From Mycolicibacterium mageritense (GTDB lineage: Bacteria; Actinomycetota; Actinomycetes; Mycobacteriales; Mycobacteriaceae): a DNA stretch of 64,000 bases. The notes under the pieces were generated by a model. The model was not told where the DNA came from, did no database searches, and saw only the letters and a program-made list of their open reading frames with translations. How positions within the stretch are numbered: position 1 is the stretch's first letter; each line of letters opens with the position of its first letter. Location: NCBI RefSeq assembly GCF_010727475.1, contig NZ_AP022567.1, forward strand, positions 5,270,001-5,334,000, read 5' to 3'. Made by a program: the position numbers and the translations under genes. Below are positions 27,714 to 36,526 of this stretch, piece by piece.

Positions 27714-28709
27714 TTACGCAGGAGACACCTCGTAGAACTGCTTCGCCCAGCTGCGCATCGCCATATAGGGTTTCGCGTCGATCTTGGCCAGGGGCGGATG
27801 TTCGATGTACTTCTGATGGCGCCAGATCTCGCAGTCCTCCCACACCGTCTTGAGGAACTGCTTCTCGACCTGCGCGCGCACCTGCGCGGGTGGGATGTCG
27901 GACTTCTCGCCCGAGAGTTTGGGCCACCAGATCGAATAGAACATGTCCGACACCTCGTCGTCGACCGGTGTGCAGGCGAAGATCAGGCGGTGGTTCGAGG
28001 ATCCCTCGAACGCGCTCATGGCAAATCCGAGGCCCGAGAAATGGCTGTGGATGCGCAGGGCCATCTGGTCGGGATCGTCGCTGCGGGCATCGGGCCAACC
28101 GGTGAGGAACCGCCATTCCTCGCCTTCGTGTTCCCAGTGCAGGCACACCGGCGTCACCGTTGCGCCGTGCACGTACCGGAAATGTGAACTGTCCGGGCCA
28201 TTTTCGGCCACGATCTGCGGGTGCACGGGGATGGCGTCGGCGCGGCTGGAGAACTCCGGATACGGCCGATAGTAGGCATTCGGGTCGGTCTCGAACTGCG
28301 GGAATTTGTGGAAGATGTCGGGCAGCTCCCATTGCGGCTCTTTGCCGTCGGGTTGGTGCCACATGAAGATGCACCCGTACTGCTCCCTGACCGGGTATGA
28401 GCGCAGCCGCAGCCCGCGGTTGGGCCGGTCCGGTTGGTAGGGGATGTAGCGGTTGGTGCCGTCCGGCGCCCAGCGCCAGCCGTGGAACGGGCATTCGATG
28501 CAGTCGTCGACGACCTTGCCGCCGTGGCCGATGTGCGCACCGAGATGTTTGCAGTGCGCCTCCAGGATGTGCAGCCGACCGGCCTCGTCACGATAGGCGG
28601 CCAGATCCTCGCCGAAATACCTCAGCGCCTTGACATCACCGATCTGAAACTCGGCTGACCAGCCGATCATGAACCAGCCGGTGACCTTCCAGGTGAACGG
28701 CACCAACAT
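27714..28709 (-). CDS. Rieske non-haem iron oxygenase (KshA-like)
   Basis: 331 aa from ATG 28709. The Rieske [2Fe-2S] ligands are C53-x-H55 in AHCKHLGAH and C73-x2-H76 in CPFHGW. The mononuclear iron motif is N170-x2-D173-x2-H176-x4-H181 in ENGPDSSHFRYVHG. The CKH...ECPFHGWRW...YIPY layout resembles 3-ketosteroid 9-alpha-hydroxylase oxygenases rather than dioxygenases with beta subunits. A reductase (KshB type) must come from elsewhere. It is divergent from the NTF2-like gene. Hydroxylation of a cyclic compound is likely; the substrate is unknown. Confidence 0.9.
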   Translation of the reverse strand: MLVPFTWKVTGWFMIGWSAEFQIGDVKALRYFGEDLAAYRDEAGRLHILEAHCKHLGAHIGHGGKVVDDCIECPFHGWRWAPDGTNRYIPYQPDRPNRGLRLRSYPVREQYGCIFMWHQPDGKEPQWELPDIFHKFPQFETDPNAYYRPYPEFSSRADAIPVHPQIVAENGPDSSHFRYVHGATVTPVCLHWEHEGEEWRFLTGWPDARSDDPDQMALRIHSHFSGLGFAMSAFEGSSNHRLIFACTPVDDEVSDMFYSIWWPKLSGEKSDIPPAQVRAQVEKQFLKTVWEDCEIWRHQKYIEHPPLAKIDAKPYMAMRSWAKQFYEVSPA

Positions 28710-28745
28710 GCCAGCTGTCCTCCCACATTCAGCCCACGCACGAGT

Positions 28746-28762
28746 ACGGAACACATTACAGT
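28746..28762. promoter_or_regulatory. 17-bp operator between the Rieske and NTF2-like genes
   Basis: ACGGAACACATTACAGT has a perfect right arm and 4 of 7 matches in the left arm, 11 of 14 overall. It lies in the divergent promoter region 28710-28806. Confidence 0.5.
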
Positions 28763-28806
28763 AGTGATTTCCGCACGTGCGAGCAGACGCTGGCGAGGAG
28801 GCGTAC

Positions 28807-29241
28807 ATGTCCGACGACATCGAGGCGATCAAACAACTCAAGGCGCGCTACTGCCGGTTCCTCGACACCAAGGACATCGATGCGTGGCGGACGCTGTTCG
28901 CCGAGAACCTCGTGGTGACGCTCGACATGGCCGTGTCGACGGGCGGTGCCGATCCGCAGACCGCGCCGCCGCTGCACGGGTTCGAGCAGTTCTTCCCCGT
29001 GGTGTGGGGCGGTGTCGAACATGCGGCAACGGTGCATCACTGTCACACGCCCGAGATCGCGCTGACCTCCGTGGACACCGCAACCGGCATCTGGGCGATG
29101 GAGGACATGCTGTTCTTCCCCGATGGCAGCGAGCTGCATGGCGCCGGCCACTATCACGAAACATACGAAAAGAAGGACGGCGCATGGCAGATCGCCAGCC
29201 TGCACCTCACCCGCACTTTGCTGAAGTTCAAGCCCGCATAG
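28807..29241 (+). CDS. NTF2-like / SnoaL_4 family protein
   Basis: 144 aa; ATG 28807 is preceded by GAGGAGG. The sequence IEAIKQLKARYCRFLDTKDIDAWRTLFAE starts the cone-shaped NTF2-like fold, and HHCHTPEIALTS and GAGHYHETYEKKDGAWQIASLHLTRT complete it. Relatives include scytalone dehydratase, steroid isomerase-like proteins and ring-hydroxylating dioxygenase beta subunits. Here, divergent from the Rieske oxygenase, a dehydratase or isomerase acting on its product is plausible. The family does not define a reaction. Confidence 0.8.
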   Translation: MSDDIEAIKQLKARYCRFLDTKDIDAWRTLFAENLVVTLDMAVSTGGADPQTAPPLHGFEQFFPVVWGGVEHAATVHHCHTPEIALTSVDTATGIWAMEDMLFFPDGSELHGAGHYHETYEKKDGAWQIASLHLTRTLLKFKPA

Positions 29242-29253
29242 CGTGTCGGCATC

Positions 29254-29308
29254 GACTCTGTGCTCAGGGCACGGCCTTCACGCACGTTTGCGCCCTGAGC
29301 ACAGAATC
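29254..29308. terminator. Hairpin after the NTF2-like gene
   Basis: The 17-base arms 29254-29270 and 29292-29308 pair with one mismatch; the core is TCTGTGCTCAGGGC/GCCCTGAGCACAGA. It starts 13 bases after the stop and ends 42 bases before the next gene. It is probably a terminator. Confidence 0.6.
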
Positions 29309-29349
29309 AGTGCGTGATGGCGTGTCGACAACGAGCAAGGAGTTTAGGC

Positions 29350-30408
29350 ATGACAGCACCGGTGCTCGACGAACTCGGCTATTACCTGCTGGCAGGCGCC
29401 GGAGGTGAGGGCCCGGCGACGCTCATGGACGAGGCGCGCCGTGGTGAAGAGCTCGGTTTCGGCACGGCGTTCATCTCCGAGCGGTGGAACGTCAAGGAAG
29501 CGTCGTCACTGGTCGGCGCCGCATGTGCGGTGACCAGCCGTATACAGATCGCCACTGCGGCAACCAATCACAACACCCGCCACCCACTGATCACCGGATC
29601 GTGGGCCACCACGATGCACCGGCTCTCCGGCGGCCGGTTCACACTGGGCATCGGCCGCGGTGTGGCTGCCATGTATCAGGCGTTCGGGGTGCCCGCCGTG
29701 ACCACCGCGCAAATGGAGGATTTCGCGCAGGTCATGCGCAAGCTGTGGCACGGCGAGGTGATCTTCGGCCACGACGGACCCATCGGCAAATATCAGGTGC
29801 TGTTCCTCGACCCGGATTTCGACGAGCACATCCGGTTGGCGATCGTCGCGTTCGGTCCGCAGACCCTCGCGCTGGGCGGCCGGGAATTCGACGACGTCAT
29901 CCTGCACACCTACTTCACGCCGGAGACGCTGCAACGTGCGGTCAAGACCGTCAAAGACGCCGCGGAGCGGGCCGGCCGCGACCCCGACAGCGTGCGGGTG
30001 TGGTCATGTTTCGCGACCGTCGGCGACCACCTGCCGGAGGAGTTGCGGCTCAAGAAGACCGTCGCCCGCCTCGCCACCTACCTGCAGGGCTATGGCGACC
30101 TCATGGTGCGCACCAACAACTGGGATCCTGCGGTGCTGCAACGATTCCGGGAAGATGCCGTCGTCACGTCAATCCCCGGAGGCATCGACCACAAGGCCAC
30201 GGCCGAGCAGATCGAGCACATCGCGACGCTCATCCCCGACGAGTGGCTCGAGCCGTCCGCCACGGGGTCGGCGCAACAGTGCGTGGCGCGCATCCGCAAC
30301 GAATTCGATTACGGCGCCGACGCGGTGATCCTGCACGGGGCCACGCCCGACGAACTCGAACCGATCGTCGCCGAATACCGGGCTACCGGGAACCCAGCGG
30401 AATCCTGA
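29350..30408 (+). CDS. Luciferase-like (LLM) oxidoreductase, probably F420-dependent
   Basis: 352 aa; ATG 29350 has AAGGAG upstream. The bacterial-luciferase TIM barrel is seen in MDEARRGEELGFGTAFISER, IQIATAATNHNTRHPL and GGRFTLGIGRGV. Mycobacterial relatives use coenzyme F420 (some use FMN) for hydride transfer to ketones, enones or alcohols. There is no signal peptide. Its last 26 bases overlap the convergent histidine kinase gene. It probably reduces or oxidises an intermediate of the same catabolic pathway. Confidence 0.87.
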   Translation: MTAPVLDELGYYLLAGAGGEGPATLMDEARRGEELGFGTAFISERWNVKEASSLVGAACAVTSRIQIATAATNHNTRHPLITGSWATTMHRLSGGRFTLGIGRGVAAMYQAFGVPAVTTAQMEDFAQVMRKLWHGEVIFGHDGPIGKYQVLFLDPDFDEHIRLAIVAFGPQTLALGGREFDDVILHTYFTPETLQRAVKTVKDAAERAGRDPDSVRVWSCFATVGDHLPEELRLKKTVARLATYLQGYGDLMVRTNNWDPAVLQRFREDAVVTSIPGGIDHKATAEQIEHIATLIPDEWLEPSATGSAQQCVARIRNEFDYGADAVILHGATPDELEPIVAEYRATGNPAES

Positions 30409-32629
30409 CCGTCAAGGTGGTGCCCACGCCGGGCGGACTGCTGACCTCCAGCCGACCGGACAGCGCCTCGACGCGGTCCTTGAGCCCGATCAGCCCCGAG
30501 CCGGCGCCCGAAATCGCGCCTCCGACACCGTCGTCGGTGACGATGACGCCGAGCGTGTCCTCGGTGGCGACGGCCTCGACGGTCACCTCGGTGGGTGACG
30601 CGTGCTTGGCCGCATTCGTCAGCGCCTCGGCCACCACGTAATACGCAGCGACCTCGACGGATTCCGGTAACCTGCGGTCGACGCCGAGATCGAGCACGAC
30701 CGGTACCGAGGCGCGCCGCGCCAAGGTCTTGAGCGCGGGGCCCAACCCGCCCTTGGACAGGATCGCGGGATGAAGCCCGCGGGACAGCTCCTGCAGATCG
30801 GTGTAGAGACCCGCGAGCCCGTCCACGATATGCGACATCTGCTCGTGCACAGCGGATTGCTCTTGCGGAATCGCGGCCTGCACAGCCCTGAGCTCAAGCC
30901 CCAGCGAGACGATCCGCTGTTGTGCCCCATCGTGTAGATCCCGCTCGAATCCGCGACGGGCCTGATCGGCGGCCGCGACGATACGTGCGCGCGACGCGGT
31001 GATCTCCGCCCGCGACTCTGCGTTGAAAATCGCGGTACTCACCAAATCGGCGAAATCCCCTATCCGGGGCGTGGTCTCGGCTGACAACGGGTGTTCGCGC
31101 GACGTGCCGACCAGCAACGCGCCCCACACGCGTCCGTCTACGGTGATCGGTGCACCGACACCCGATCGCAGGCCCAATCCGCGCAGCCGCGCTGCGATCT
31201 CGCCGTCGATGCCGTCGTACGAATCGAGCCGGGTCGGTCCGCCGCCGTCGCGGATCCGCGCCGAGATGCTGTCACCGTCGAGTGCCAGCCGCTCTCCGAC
31301 CCGCAGGTGTTCGGGCGACTCGGTGTCGAGCGCGGCGACCACCACACACGCAGCGTCGGCCTCGAACCTCACCAGCGTCACATGGGTCACGCCAAGTCCC
31401 TTCGACAGCTCGCTCACGGCAAGCGGATACACCTCGGCGGGCGGGGCGCCACGAGCCACCATCGTGGCCACCCGGCGCAACGCGGTCTGCTGTTCGGCCA
31501 GGGCGCTGACCTTGTTGTGGCTGGCTTCGATCTGGCGCTGGGCCTCGCGCAACCGTTCCTGTTCATGCCGTTGCTGGGTGATGTCCCGGCCCGCGCCGAA
31601 CAACATCCCGTTGTCGGAGACCACGCTCCACTGAAACCAGCGCGGTTCGCCGTCGCGCCGGATGCAGCGGTTCTCGAACTGGGCCTCACCGTCGACGGTG
31701 CACAGTTCGTCGAGCACCGTCGCGGTGTGCTCTCGGTCGTCAGGGTGCACCAGATCGATGAACGGGCGGGACACCAGCTCGTCAGGCGAATACCCCAGGG
31801 TGCGGGTGAAGGCCGGGTTGATGCGGGTCAAGGTTGTGCGATCGCTGATGTAGAGCAGCTCGGACGCGACGATGAAGAACCGTTCCAGCTCATGGCGGCT
31901 GGCCGCCAGTTCCGCGGTGATCTTTTCACGATCCATGGCCGCGATGAGCAACGCCTCCAATGACGGGATCATGCGGTTCCACCGGTGCCGAGAGTCACGC
32001 GGAACCTCGCTGGGCACCAGCAGGGTGCCGATCCGGTCGCCGGCGTCGTGAAGGGGAATCGCGGTGTGATCGCGGTCCGCATCGACCGCGCCGAGCGCGA
32101 GAGTGACCTCTGGTACGTCGAGCACGCCGGCTATGCGCCGGCCGGCACGGTCGAGGGCGTGGGGCAGATCTCCGGCGCCCAGCATGAGCCTGGCCAGTTC
32201 GGCCGACAGGTCCGCTTCGCGACGTCGCTGCTCAGACTCCGCGGCCCGCAATCGCGCCTGCCCCGCGAGCACGTTGGCCAGCAGCGCCAACGGCAGAAAG
32301 ACGAACAGTGCCGGCGCGAGGCTGTCGGCGCCCTCGAGATGGAAGTAGACGTAAACCAGCGCGCTGACCACCGAGGTCGCCACGGCCAGTGGAAAACTCC
32401 AACCAGCCGAGACGACGAGCACTCCGAGCAGGAAGATGGCGCCGAAGGCGTTCTCGGGGGCCACCCGTTTGAGCTGGAATACCAGGATCGTCTCACCGAG
32501 GACGAACGCCGTTGCCACCAGCACGCCCCAGCGCAGCGGCCGGGCTGTGGGGCGCACGACAAACGCCAGGAGCCGTTCCGGGAAGGACTCCAACCTGTCG
32601 TCGGCGGTTGGGTTGGCAGATGCTGGCAC
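30383..32629 (-). CDS. Membrane PAS-GAF sensor histidine kinase (NarL/DevS-type transmitter)
   Basis: 748 aa from GTG 32629. The order is four predicted membrane helices (about 33-125, KdpD/DUF4118-like), a linker, a PAS domain (about 245-360, with ITQQRHEQERL at its end), a coiled coil, a GAF domain (about 385-540), then HisKA_3 with phospho-acceptor His566 in ERDLHDGAQQR, and an HATPase (NAAKHAS, DDGVGGA, GSGLIGLKDRV). Such kinases normally pair with a LuxR-type response regulator. Here the divergent neighbour at 32734 is a bare receiver. The signal is unknown. Confidence 0.9.
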   Translation of the reverse strand: MPASANPTADDRLESFPERLLAFVVRPTARPLRWGVLVATAFVLGETILVFQLKRVAPENAFGAIFLLGVLVVSAGWSFPLAVATSVVSALVYVYFHLEGADSLAPALFVFLPLALLANVLAGQARLRAAESEQRRREADLSAELARLMLGAGDLPHALDRAGRRIAGVLDVPEVTLALGAVDADRDHTAIPLHDAGDRIGTLLVPSEVPRDSRHRWNRMIPSLEALLIAAMDREKITAELAASRHELERFFIVASELLYISDRTTLTRINPAFTRTLGYSPDELVSRPFIDLVHPDDREHTATVLDELCTVDGEAQFENRCIRRDGEPRWFQWSVVSDNGMLFGAGRDITQQRHEQERLREAQRQIEASHNKVSALAEQQTALRRVATMVARGAPPAEVYPLAVSELSKGLGVTHVTLVRFEADAACVVVAALDTESPEHLRVGERLALDGDSISARIRDGGGPTRLDSYDGIDGEIAARLRGLGLRSGVGAPITVDGRVWGALLVGTSREHPLSAETTPRIGDFADLVSTAIFNAESRAEITASRARIVAAADQARRGFERDLHDGAQQRIVSLGLELRAVQAAIPQEQSAVHEQMSHIVDGLAGLYTDLQELSRGLHPAILSKGGLGPALKTLARRASVPVVLDLGVDRRLPESVEVAAYYVVAEALTNAAKHASPTEVTVEAVATEDTLGVIVTDDGVGGAISGAGSGLIGLKDRVEALSGRLEVSSPPGVGTTLTVRIPLGSR

Positions 32630-32733
32630 CGGCCGATGGTAGTTCGCGCCCAGGAAAAGTTCCGGCTAACGGTAGTGCCGTTCGTCTGCCCATCTGCCAA
32701 GCTCGAAAGTATGAGTGCATGGGGGAGGCCGCT

Positions 32734-33084
32734 ATGCGCTGTCTGATCGTGGATGACAGTGTGCAGTTCCGCACTGCAGCCAGCGCGATGCTCGAACGGG
32801 CCGGTATGACGGTCGACGTGGCATCCGACAGTGCCGAGGCGCTGCGGTGCTATCAGGCTCATCAGCCTGACGTGACGCTCGTGGACATCGACCTCGGCGC
32901 CGAGAGCGGATTCGACCTCGCCGAGCAGTTGCACGAAACCGCACCGCCCGGAACCCCGGTGATCCTCATCTCCACGCATGCCGAACAGGATCTGGCCGAC
33001 ATGATCGCGGCCAGCAGCGCGGTGGGGTTCCTGCCGAAGATCGCGCTGTCCCCGGACGCCATCCACAGCCTGCTCGACGTCTAG
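32734..33084 (+). CDS. Single-domain response regulator (receiver only)
   Basis: 116 aa; ATG 32734 has GGAGG upstream. The receiver residues are complete: D7 and D8, phospho-acceptor D51 in TLVDIDLG, S80/T81 and K102 in FLPKIAL. The protein ends right after the domain, with no helix-turn-helix or enzymatic output. It starts 104 bases from the divergent kinase gene. It may act by protein contact or as a phosphate sink, or its output partner may be encoded elsewhere. Confidence 0.88.
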   Translation: MRCLIVDDSVQFRTAASAMLERAGMTVDVASDSAEALRCYQAHQPDVTLVDIDLGAESGFDLAEQLHETAPPGTPVILISTHAEQDLADMIAASSAVGFLPKIALSPDAIHSLLDV

Positions 33085-33124
33085 CGGCGTCGCGGCGCCG
33101 CCGTGTCAATGGGGGCTAGCGGGA

Positions 33125-33211
33125 GTGCTGCCACCCCGTCAGCCCGCCCTGGATATGGCGGTCAGCATTGACGACTCGGCGGGCGCGGTGGGCAAAGGTT
33201 GGTGGCAGCAC
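33125..33211 (+). promoter_or_regulatory. Structured 5' leader candidate before the bicupin operon
   Basis: An outer stem GTGCTGCCACC (33125-33135) pairs perfectly with GGTGGCAGCAC (33201-33211). A nested stem GCCCGCC (33142-33148) pairs with GGCGGGC (33178-33184). The start codon follows 31 bases later. The nested fold of about 87 bases suggests a cis-regulatory RNA. It does not match a riboswitch class I can recall. Confidence 0.45.
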
Positions 33212-33241
33212 AGCAACAACCCCCACCTAGGAGATCGCGCC

Positions 33242-34288
33242 ATGACCGTGTCCCTGACCCGCAGCTCACACACCACGTCGCTGCTCGACGGAGAGATCGT
33301 GGAGGAGAACGACTTCGGCTCGATCCGCCGGGTGACGGCCGACAACTTCCCGATCCTGCGCAGGATGTCGATCAAGCGACTGGTCATCAACCCCGGCGCG
33401 ATGCGGACGCCGCACTGGCACGCCAACGCCAACGAACTGACCTACTGCGTGTCGGGCGTCGCACTGGTGTCGATGTTGGACACAGGCAACCGGTTTTCGA
33501 CATTCACGGTGTCCGCGGGCGAGATGTTCCATGCCGACTCCGGCTCGTTGCATCACATCGAGAACATCGGCACCGAGCCCGCCGAGTTCATCGTCACCTT
33601 CAGCAGCGAGCGGCCCGAGGACTTCGGCTTGGGCGCCTCGTTCGGTGCCATGACCGACGCCGTGTTGGGCAACACCTACGACCTCGACGCCTCGGACTTC
33701 GCGGTGCTGCGCCGCGACACCGTCGACCGCAAGCTGGCCGGGCGCGCGGGCGATGCGGTCGTGCCCGACACCGCCGGCTACCCGGACCCGCACAAGTTCG
33801 CGGTCGAGGCGATGACCCCACCCGTCACGTCCGCCGTCGGATCGGCCCGCACCGCACGCGTGCAGTTCTGGCCCGCACTGAAGGATCTGTCGATGTACTC
33901 GTTGCGTGTCCGGGAAGACGGCATGCGCGAACCGCACTGGCATCCCGTCACCGCGGAAATGGGTTATGTGCACAGTGGATCCGCACGGATGACCGTGATG
34001 GACCCGGACGGCACGCTGGACACCTGGCACATGCGGCAGGGCGACGTGTACTTCATCCCCCGGGCCTATCCGCACCACATCGAAGTGGTGGACGCACCCG
34101 ACCTGCACTTCCTGATCTTCTTCGACCAGCCCACTCCCGCCGACATCGGCTACCGCAACTCGGCCAGCGCGTACTCGCGGGCGGTGCTGGCCGCGACCTT
34201 CGACACCCACATCGACGATCTGCCGGAGTTTCCGTTCACCCCGGCGGACCCGTTGATCGTCGGCCGGCGCAATCCCGTTGACCGCTGA
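33242..34288 (+). CDS. Bicupin protein (oxalate-decarboxylase-like)
   Basis: 348 aa, ATG 33242 after AGGAG. There are two cupin domains, each with a metal-binding H-x-H-x4-E motif: H58-W-H60...E65 in RTPHWHANANE, and REPHWHPVTAEMGY in the second half. Later His residues are in SLHHIENIG and YPHHIEVV. The layout matches manganese oxalate decarboxylase/oxidase relatives (about 350-390 aa), but I cannot see the SENST lid that defines a decarboxylase. No signal peptide. It is 27 bases upstream of the molybdenum hydroxylase genes and is probably co-transcribed with them. Confidence 0.82.
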   Translation: MTVSLTRSSHTTSLLDGEIVEENDFGSIRRVTADNFPILRRMSIKRLVINPGAMRTPHWHANANELTYCVSGVALVSMLDTGNRFSTFTVSAGEMFHADSGSLHHIENIGTEPAEFIVTFSSERPEDFGLGASFGAMTDAVLGNTYDLDASDFAVLRRDTVDRKLAGRAGDAVVPDTAGYPDPHKFAVEAMTPPVTSAVGSARTARVQFWPALKDLSMYSLRVREDGMREPHWHPVTAEMGYVHSGSARMTVMDPDGTLDTWHMRQGDVYFIPRAYPHHIEVVDAPDLHFLIFFDQPTPADIGYRNSASAYSRAVLAATFDTHIDDLPEFPFTPADPLIVGRRNPVDR

Positions 34289-34315
34289 CAGATCGCCGGA
34301 AGGGAGTAACCGGGC

Positions 34316-36526
34316 ATGATCGGAACGAACATCGGCCGGCCGGTGAACCGGGTCGAGGGACACGACAAGGTCACCGGCGCGGCGGTCTACACCGCCGACA
34401 ACACCGTCGCCGACGTGACGTACGCCGCGCTGGTGCAGTCCGACATCGCTTCCGGGCGCGTCACCGAGGAGTCGTTGCGCGACAGTGCGCGCATCGCCAT
34501 GGCCGCGCCGGGCGTGCTGCATGTCCTCACCCCGCTGAATTGCCCTCCTTTGCAACGGCTTCCGGAAGATCTCACGGCGGACTTTCCCATGGAGCGCCGA
34601 CCGCCGCTGGCTGACCTGCAGGTACACCACGTCGGCCAGCACATGGCGCTCGTAGTCGCCGACACGCCCGAGAACGCCACTGCCGCCGCGGAACAGTTCC
34701 ACCTCGACTACGTCGCGGAAGCCGGCGTGCTGGGCATGGAGAATGCGCCGGCCCAACGCCGGTACCAGCCCGATCACTTCGTGAAGCTGCTCGACGAGAA
34801 GCTGCAGGACCGGCGCGGCGACGACGCGGAACCGGTTGGCGCCTGCCAGGTTAGCGCGCAGTACCGCACGCCGGTCAATGCGCACTACCCGATCGAGCTG
34901 TCGGCGACCATCGCGGCATGGTCGGGCGAGGAGTTGACGGTGCACGATGCGACGCGGTGGATAGCCGGCGAACGCCGCGTGCTGGCCTGCTACCTGGGCA
35001 TCGCGGAAGAGCAGGTCCGGGTGCTGGCGCCGTTGGTGGGCGGCGCTTTCGGCTCGAAGAGTTTCCTCTGGATGCACGTGGTGCTCTGCGCGGTGGCAGC
35101 GCGGGCCGTAGGACGTCCGGTCAAGCTCGTGCTGTCACGCAAACAGATGTTCACCTCGACGGGCCACCGGCCCCGCACCGAGCAGCAGCTGTCGCTGGTG
35201 GCCGACGAGCAGGCGCTCCTGCTCAGCACCGAGCAGCACACGTTGACCGAGACGTCACCCGTCGCGCACTTCTGTGAGCCGGTCGGATTGTCGGCCCGCA
35301 TTCTGTACCGGTCGCCGCGGCTCGTCACGTCACACACCGTCGCCCGGATCAACACACCCACACCGTGTTTCATGCGCGGACCGGGCGAGGCGCCCGGGTT
35401 GTTCGCGCTCGAATCGGCGATGGACGAGCTGGCATACGCCATGGGCACCGATCCGCTGGCCCTGCGGATGCGCAATGACGCAGACACCGATCAGACCAAC
35501 GGCAAGCCGTGGTCGGGCAAGCACCTACGCGAGTGCTACCTGACGGGAGCACAGCGGTTCGGCTGGGAGAACCGCCCGATCGCGCCACGCGCCATGAACC
35601 GCGACGGTGTCCTCGTGGGGTGGGGAATGGCCACCGCCACCTATCCCGGTCGGCGCATGCCCGCCGGTTGCGACGTCACGACAACCGTCGACGGCACCGT
35701 ACGGTTCGCCACCGCGACCCATGAGATCGGTACCGGGGTCCGCACGGTGATGAGCCAGGTCGCCGCCGACGCGGCCGGTTTGCCCTTGGCCGCAGTGACA
35801 TTCGAGACGGGCGACTCGCTGTTCGCACCCGCGCCCTACAGCGGGGCCTCCCAGACCACCGCCACCGTCGGATCGGCGGTCGCACTGGCAGGCGCCGAAT
35901 GGCAGCGGCGCCTGCTGGCGTGGCTGTCGAATCTGGACGGTTCGACGGAACTGCACATCTCCAACGGCATGCTCGTCAGCGACGGGCGCGCAGTGGCCGC
36001 CGTCGCCGACGTCCTGGTCGACGGCGGTGTCACACTTGCCGAGGCCCTGACCTTCACCGTCACCAGCGACGTGGGTGACCAGGCGACGGCCGTATCACAA
36101 TCGTTCGGCGCCCACTTCTGCGAGGTCGAGGTCGATGAAGCCATCGGGCGTGCCACAGTCACGCGCTGGGTGGCCAGCCTGGACTGCGGGCGGGTGCTCA
36201 ACCCGAAGCTGGCCCGCAACCAGGTGATGGGCGGCATCATGTTCGGCCTCGGGATGGCCCTGCTCGAACAGGTACCGGTCGACGGCCGGACGGGACAACT
36301 GATCGGCGAGTACTACGTGCCGACGCATGCCGATGTGCCCGACTTCGACATCACGTTCGTCGATGTCGCCGACTACGGGCTCGACCCGATCGGGGTCCGG
36401 GGCATCGGCGAGATCGGCTCGTGCGGTGTTCCCGCGGCCATCGCCAACGCGGTGTTCCATGCCACGGGAAAACGGCTGCGCGATTTACCGATAACACTGG
36501 AAATGTTGATGGGAGAACCGAATTGA
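34316..36526 (+). CDS. Molybdenum hydroxylase large subunit (PaoC/XdhA-like)
   Basis: 736 aa, ATG 34316 after GGGAG. It begins with IGRPVNRVEGHDKVTGAAVYTAD, the aldehyde-oxidase/xanthine-dehydrogenase alpha/beta hammerhead. Moco-binding stretches include GGAFGSKSF, MRGPGEAPGLFALESAMDELA and, near the C-terminus, GVRGIGEIGSCG with the catalytic Glu699. No Tat signal, so it is cytoplasmic. With the next two genes it forms a three-subunit aldehyde or N-heterocycle hydroxylase that transfers oxygen from water. The substrate is not deducible. Confidence 0.9.
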   Translation: MIGTNIGRPVNRVEGHDKVTGAAVYTADNTVADVTYAALVQSDIASGRVTEESLRDSARIAMAAPGVLHVLTPLNCPPLQRLPEDLTADFPMERRPPLADLQVHHVGQHMALVVADTPENATAAAEQFHLDYVAEAGVLGMENAPAQRRYQPDHFVKLLDEKLQDRRGDDAEPVGACQVSAQYRTPVNAHYPIELSATIAAWSGEELTVHDATRWIAGERRVLACYLGIAEEQVRVLAPLVGGAFGSKSFLWMHVVLCAVAARAVGRPVKLVLSRKQMFTSTGHRPRTEQQLSLVADEQALLLSTEQHTLTETSPVAHFCEPVGLSARILYRSPRLVTSHTVARINTPTPCFMRGPGEAPGLFALESAMDELAYAMGTDPLALRMRNDADTDQTNGKPWSGKHLRECYLTGAQRFGWENRPIAPRAMNRDGVLVGWGMATATYPGRRMPAGCDVTTTVDGTVRFATATHEIGTGVRTVMSQVAADAAGLPLAAVTFETGDSLFAPAPYSGASQTTATVGSAVALAGAEWQRRLLAWLSNLDGSTELHISNGMLVSDGRAVAAVADVLVDGGVTLAEALTFTVTSDVGDQATAVSQSFGAHFCEVEVDEAIGRATVTRWVASLDCGRVLNPKLARNQVMGGIMFGLGMALLEQVPVDGRTGQLIGEYYVPTHADVPDFDITFVDVADYGLDPIGVRGIGEIGSCGVPAAIANAVFHATGKRLRDLPITLEMLMGEPN

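Noticed and set aside
33266..35077. 603-codon open frame on the minus strand
   Set aside because: Antisense to the bicupin and molybdenum hydroxylase genes, whose motifs are clear; no recognisable domain of its own.
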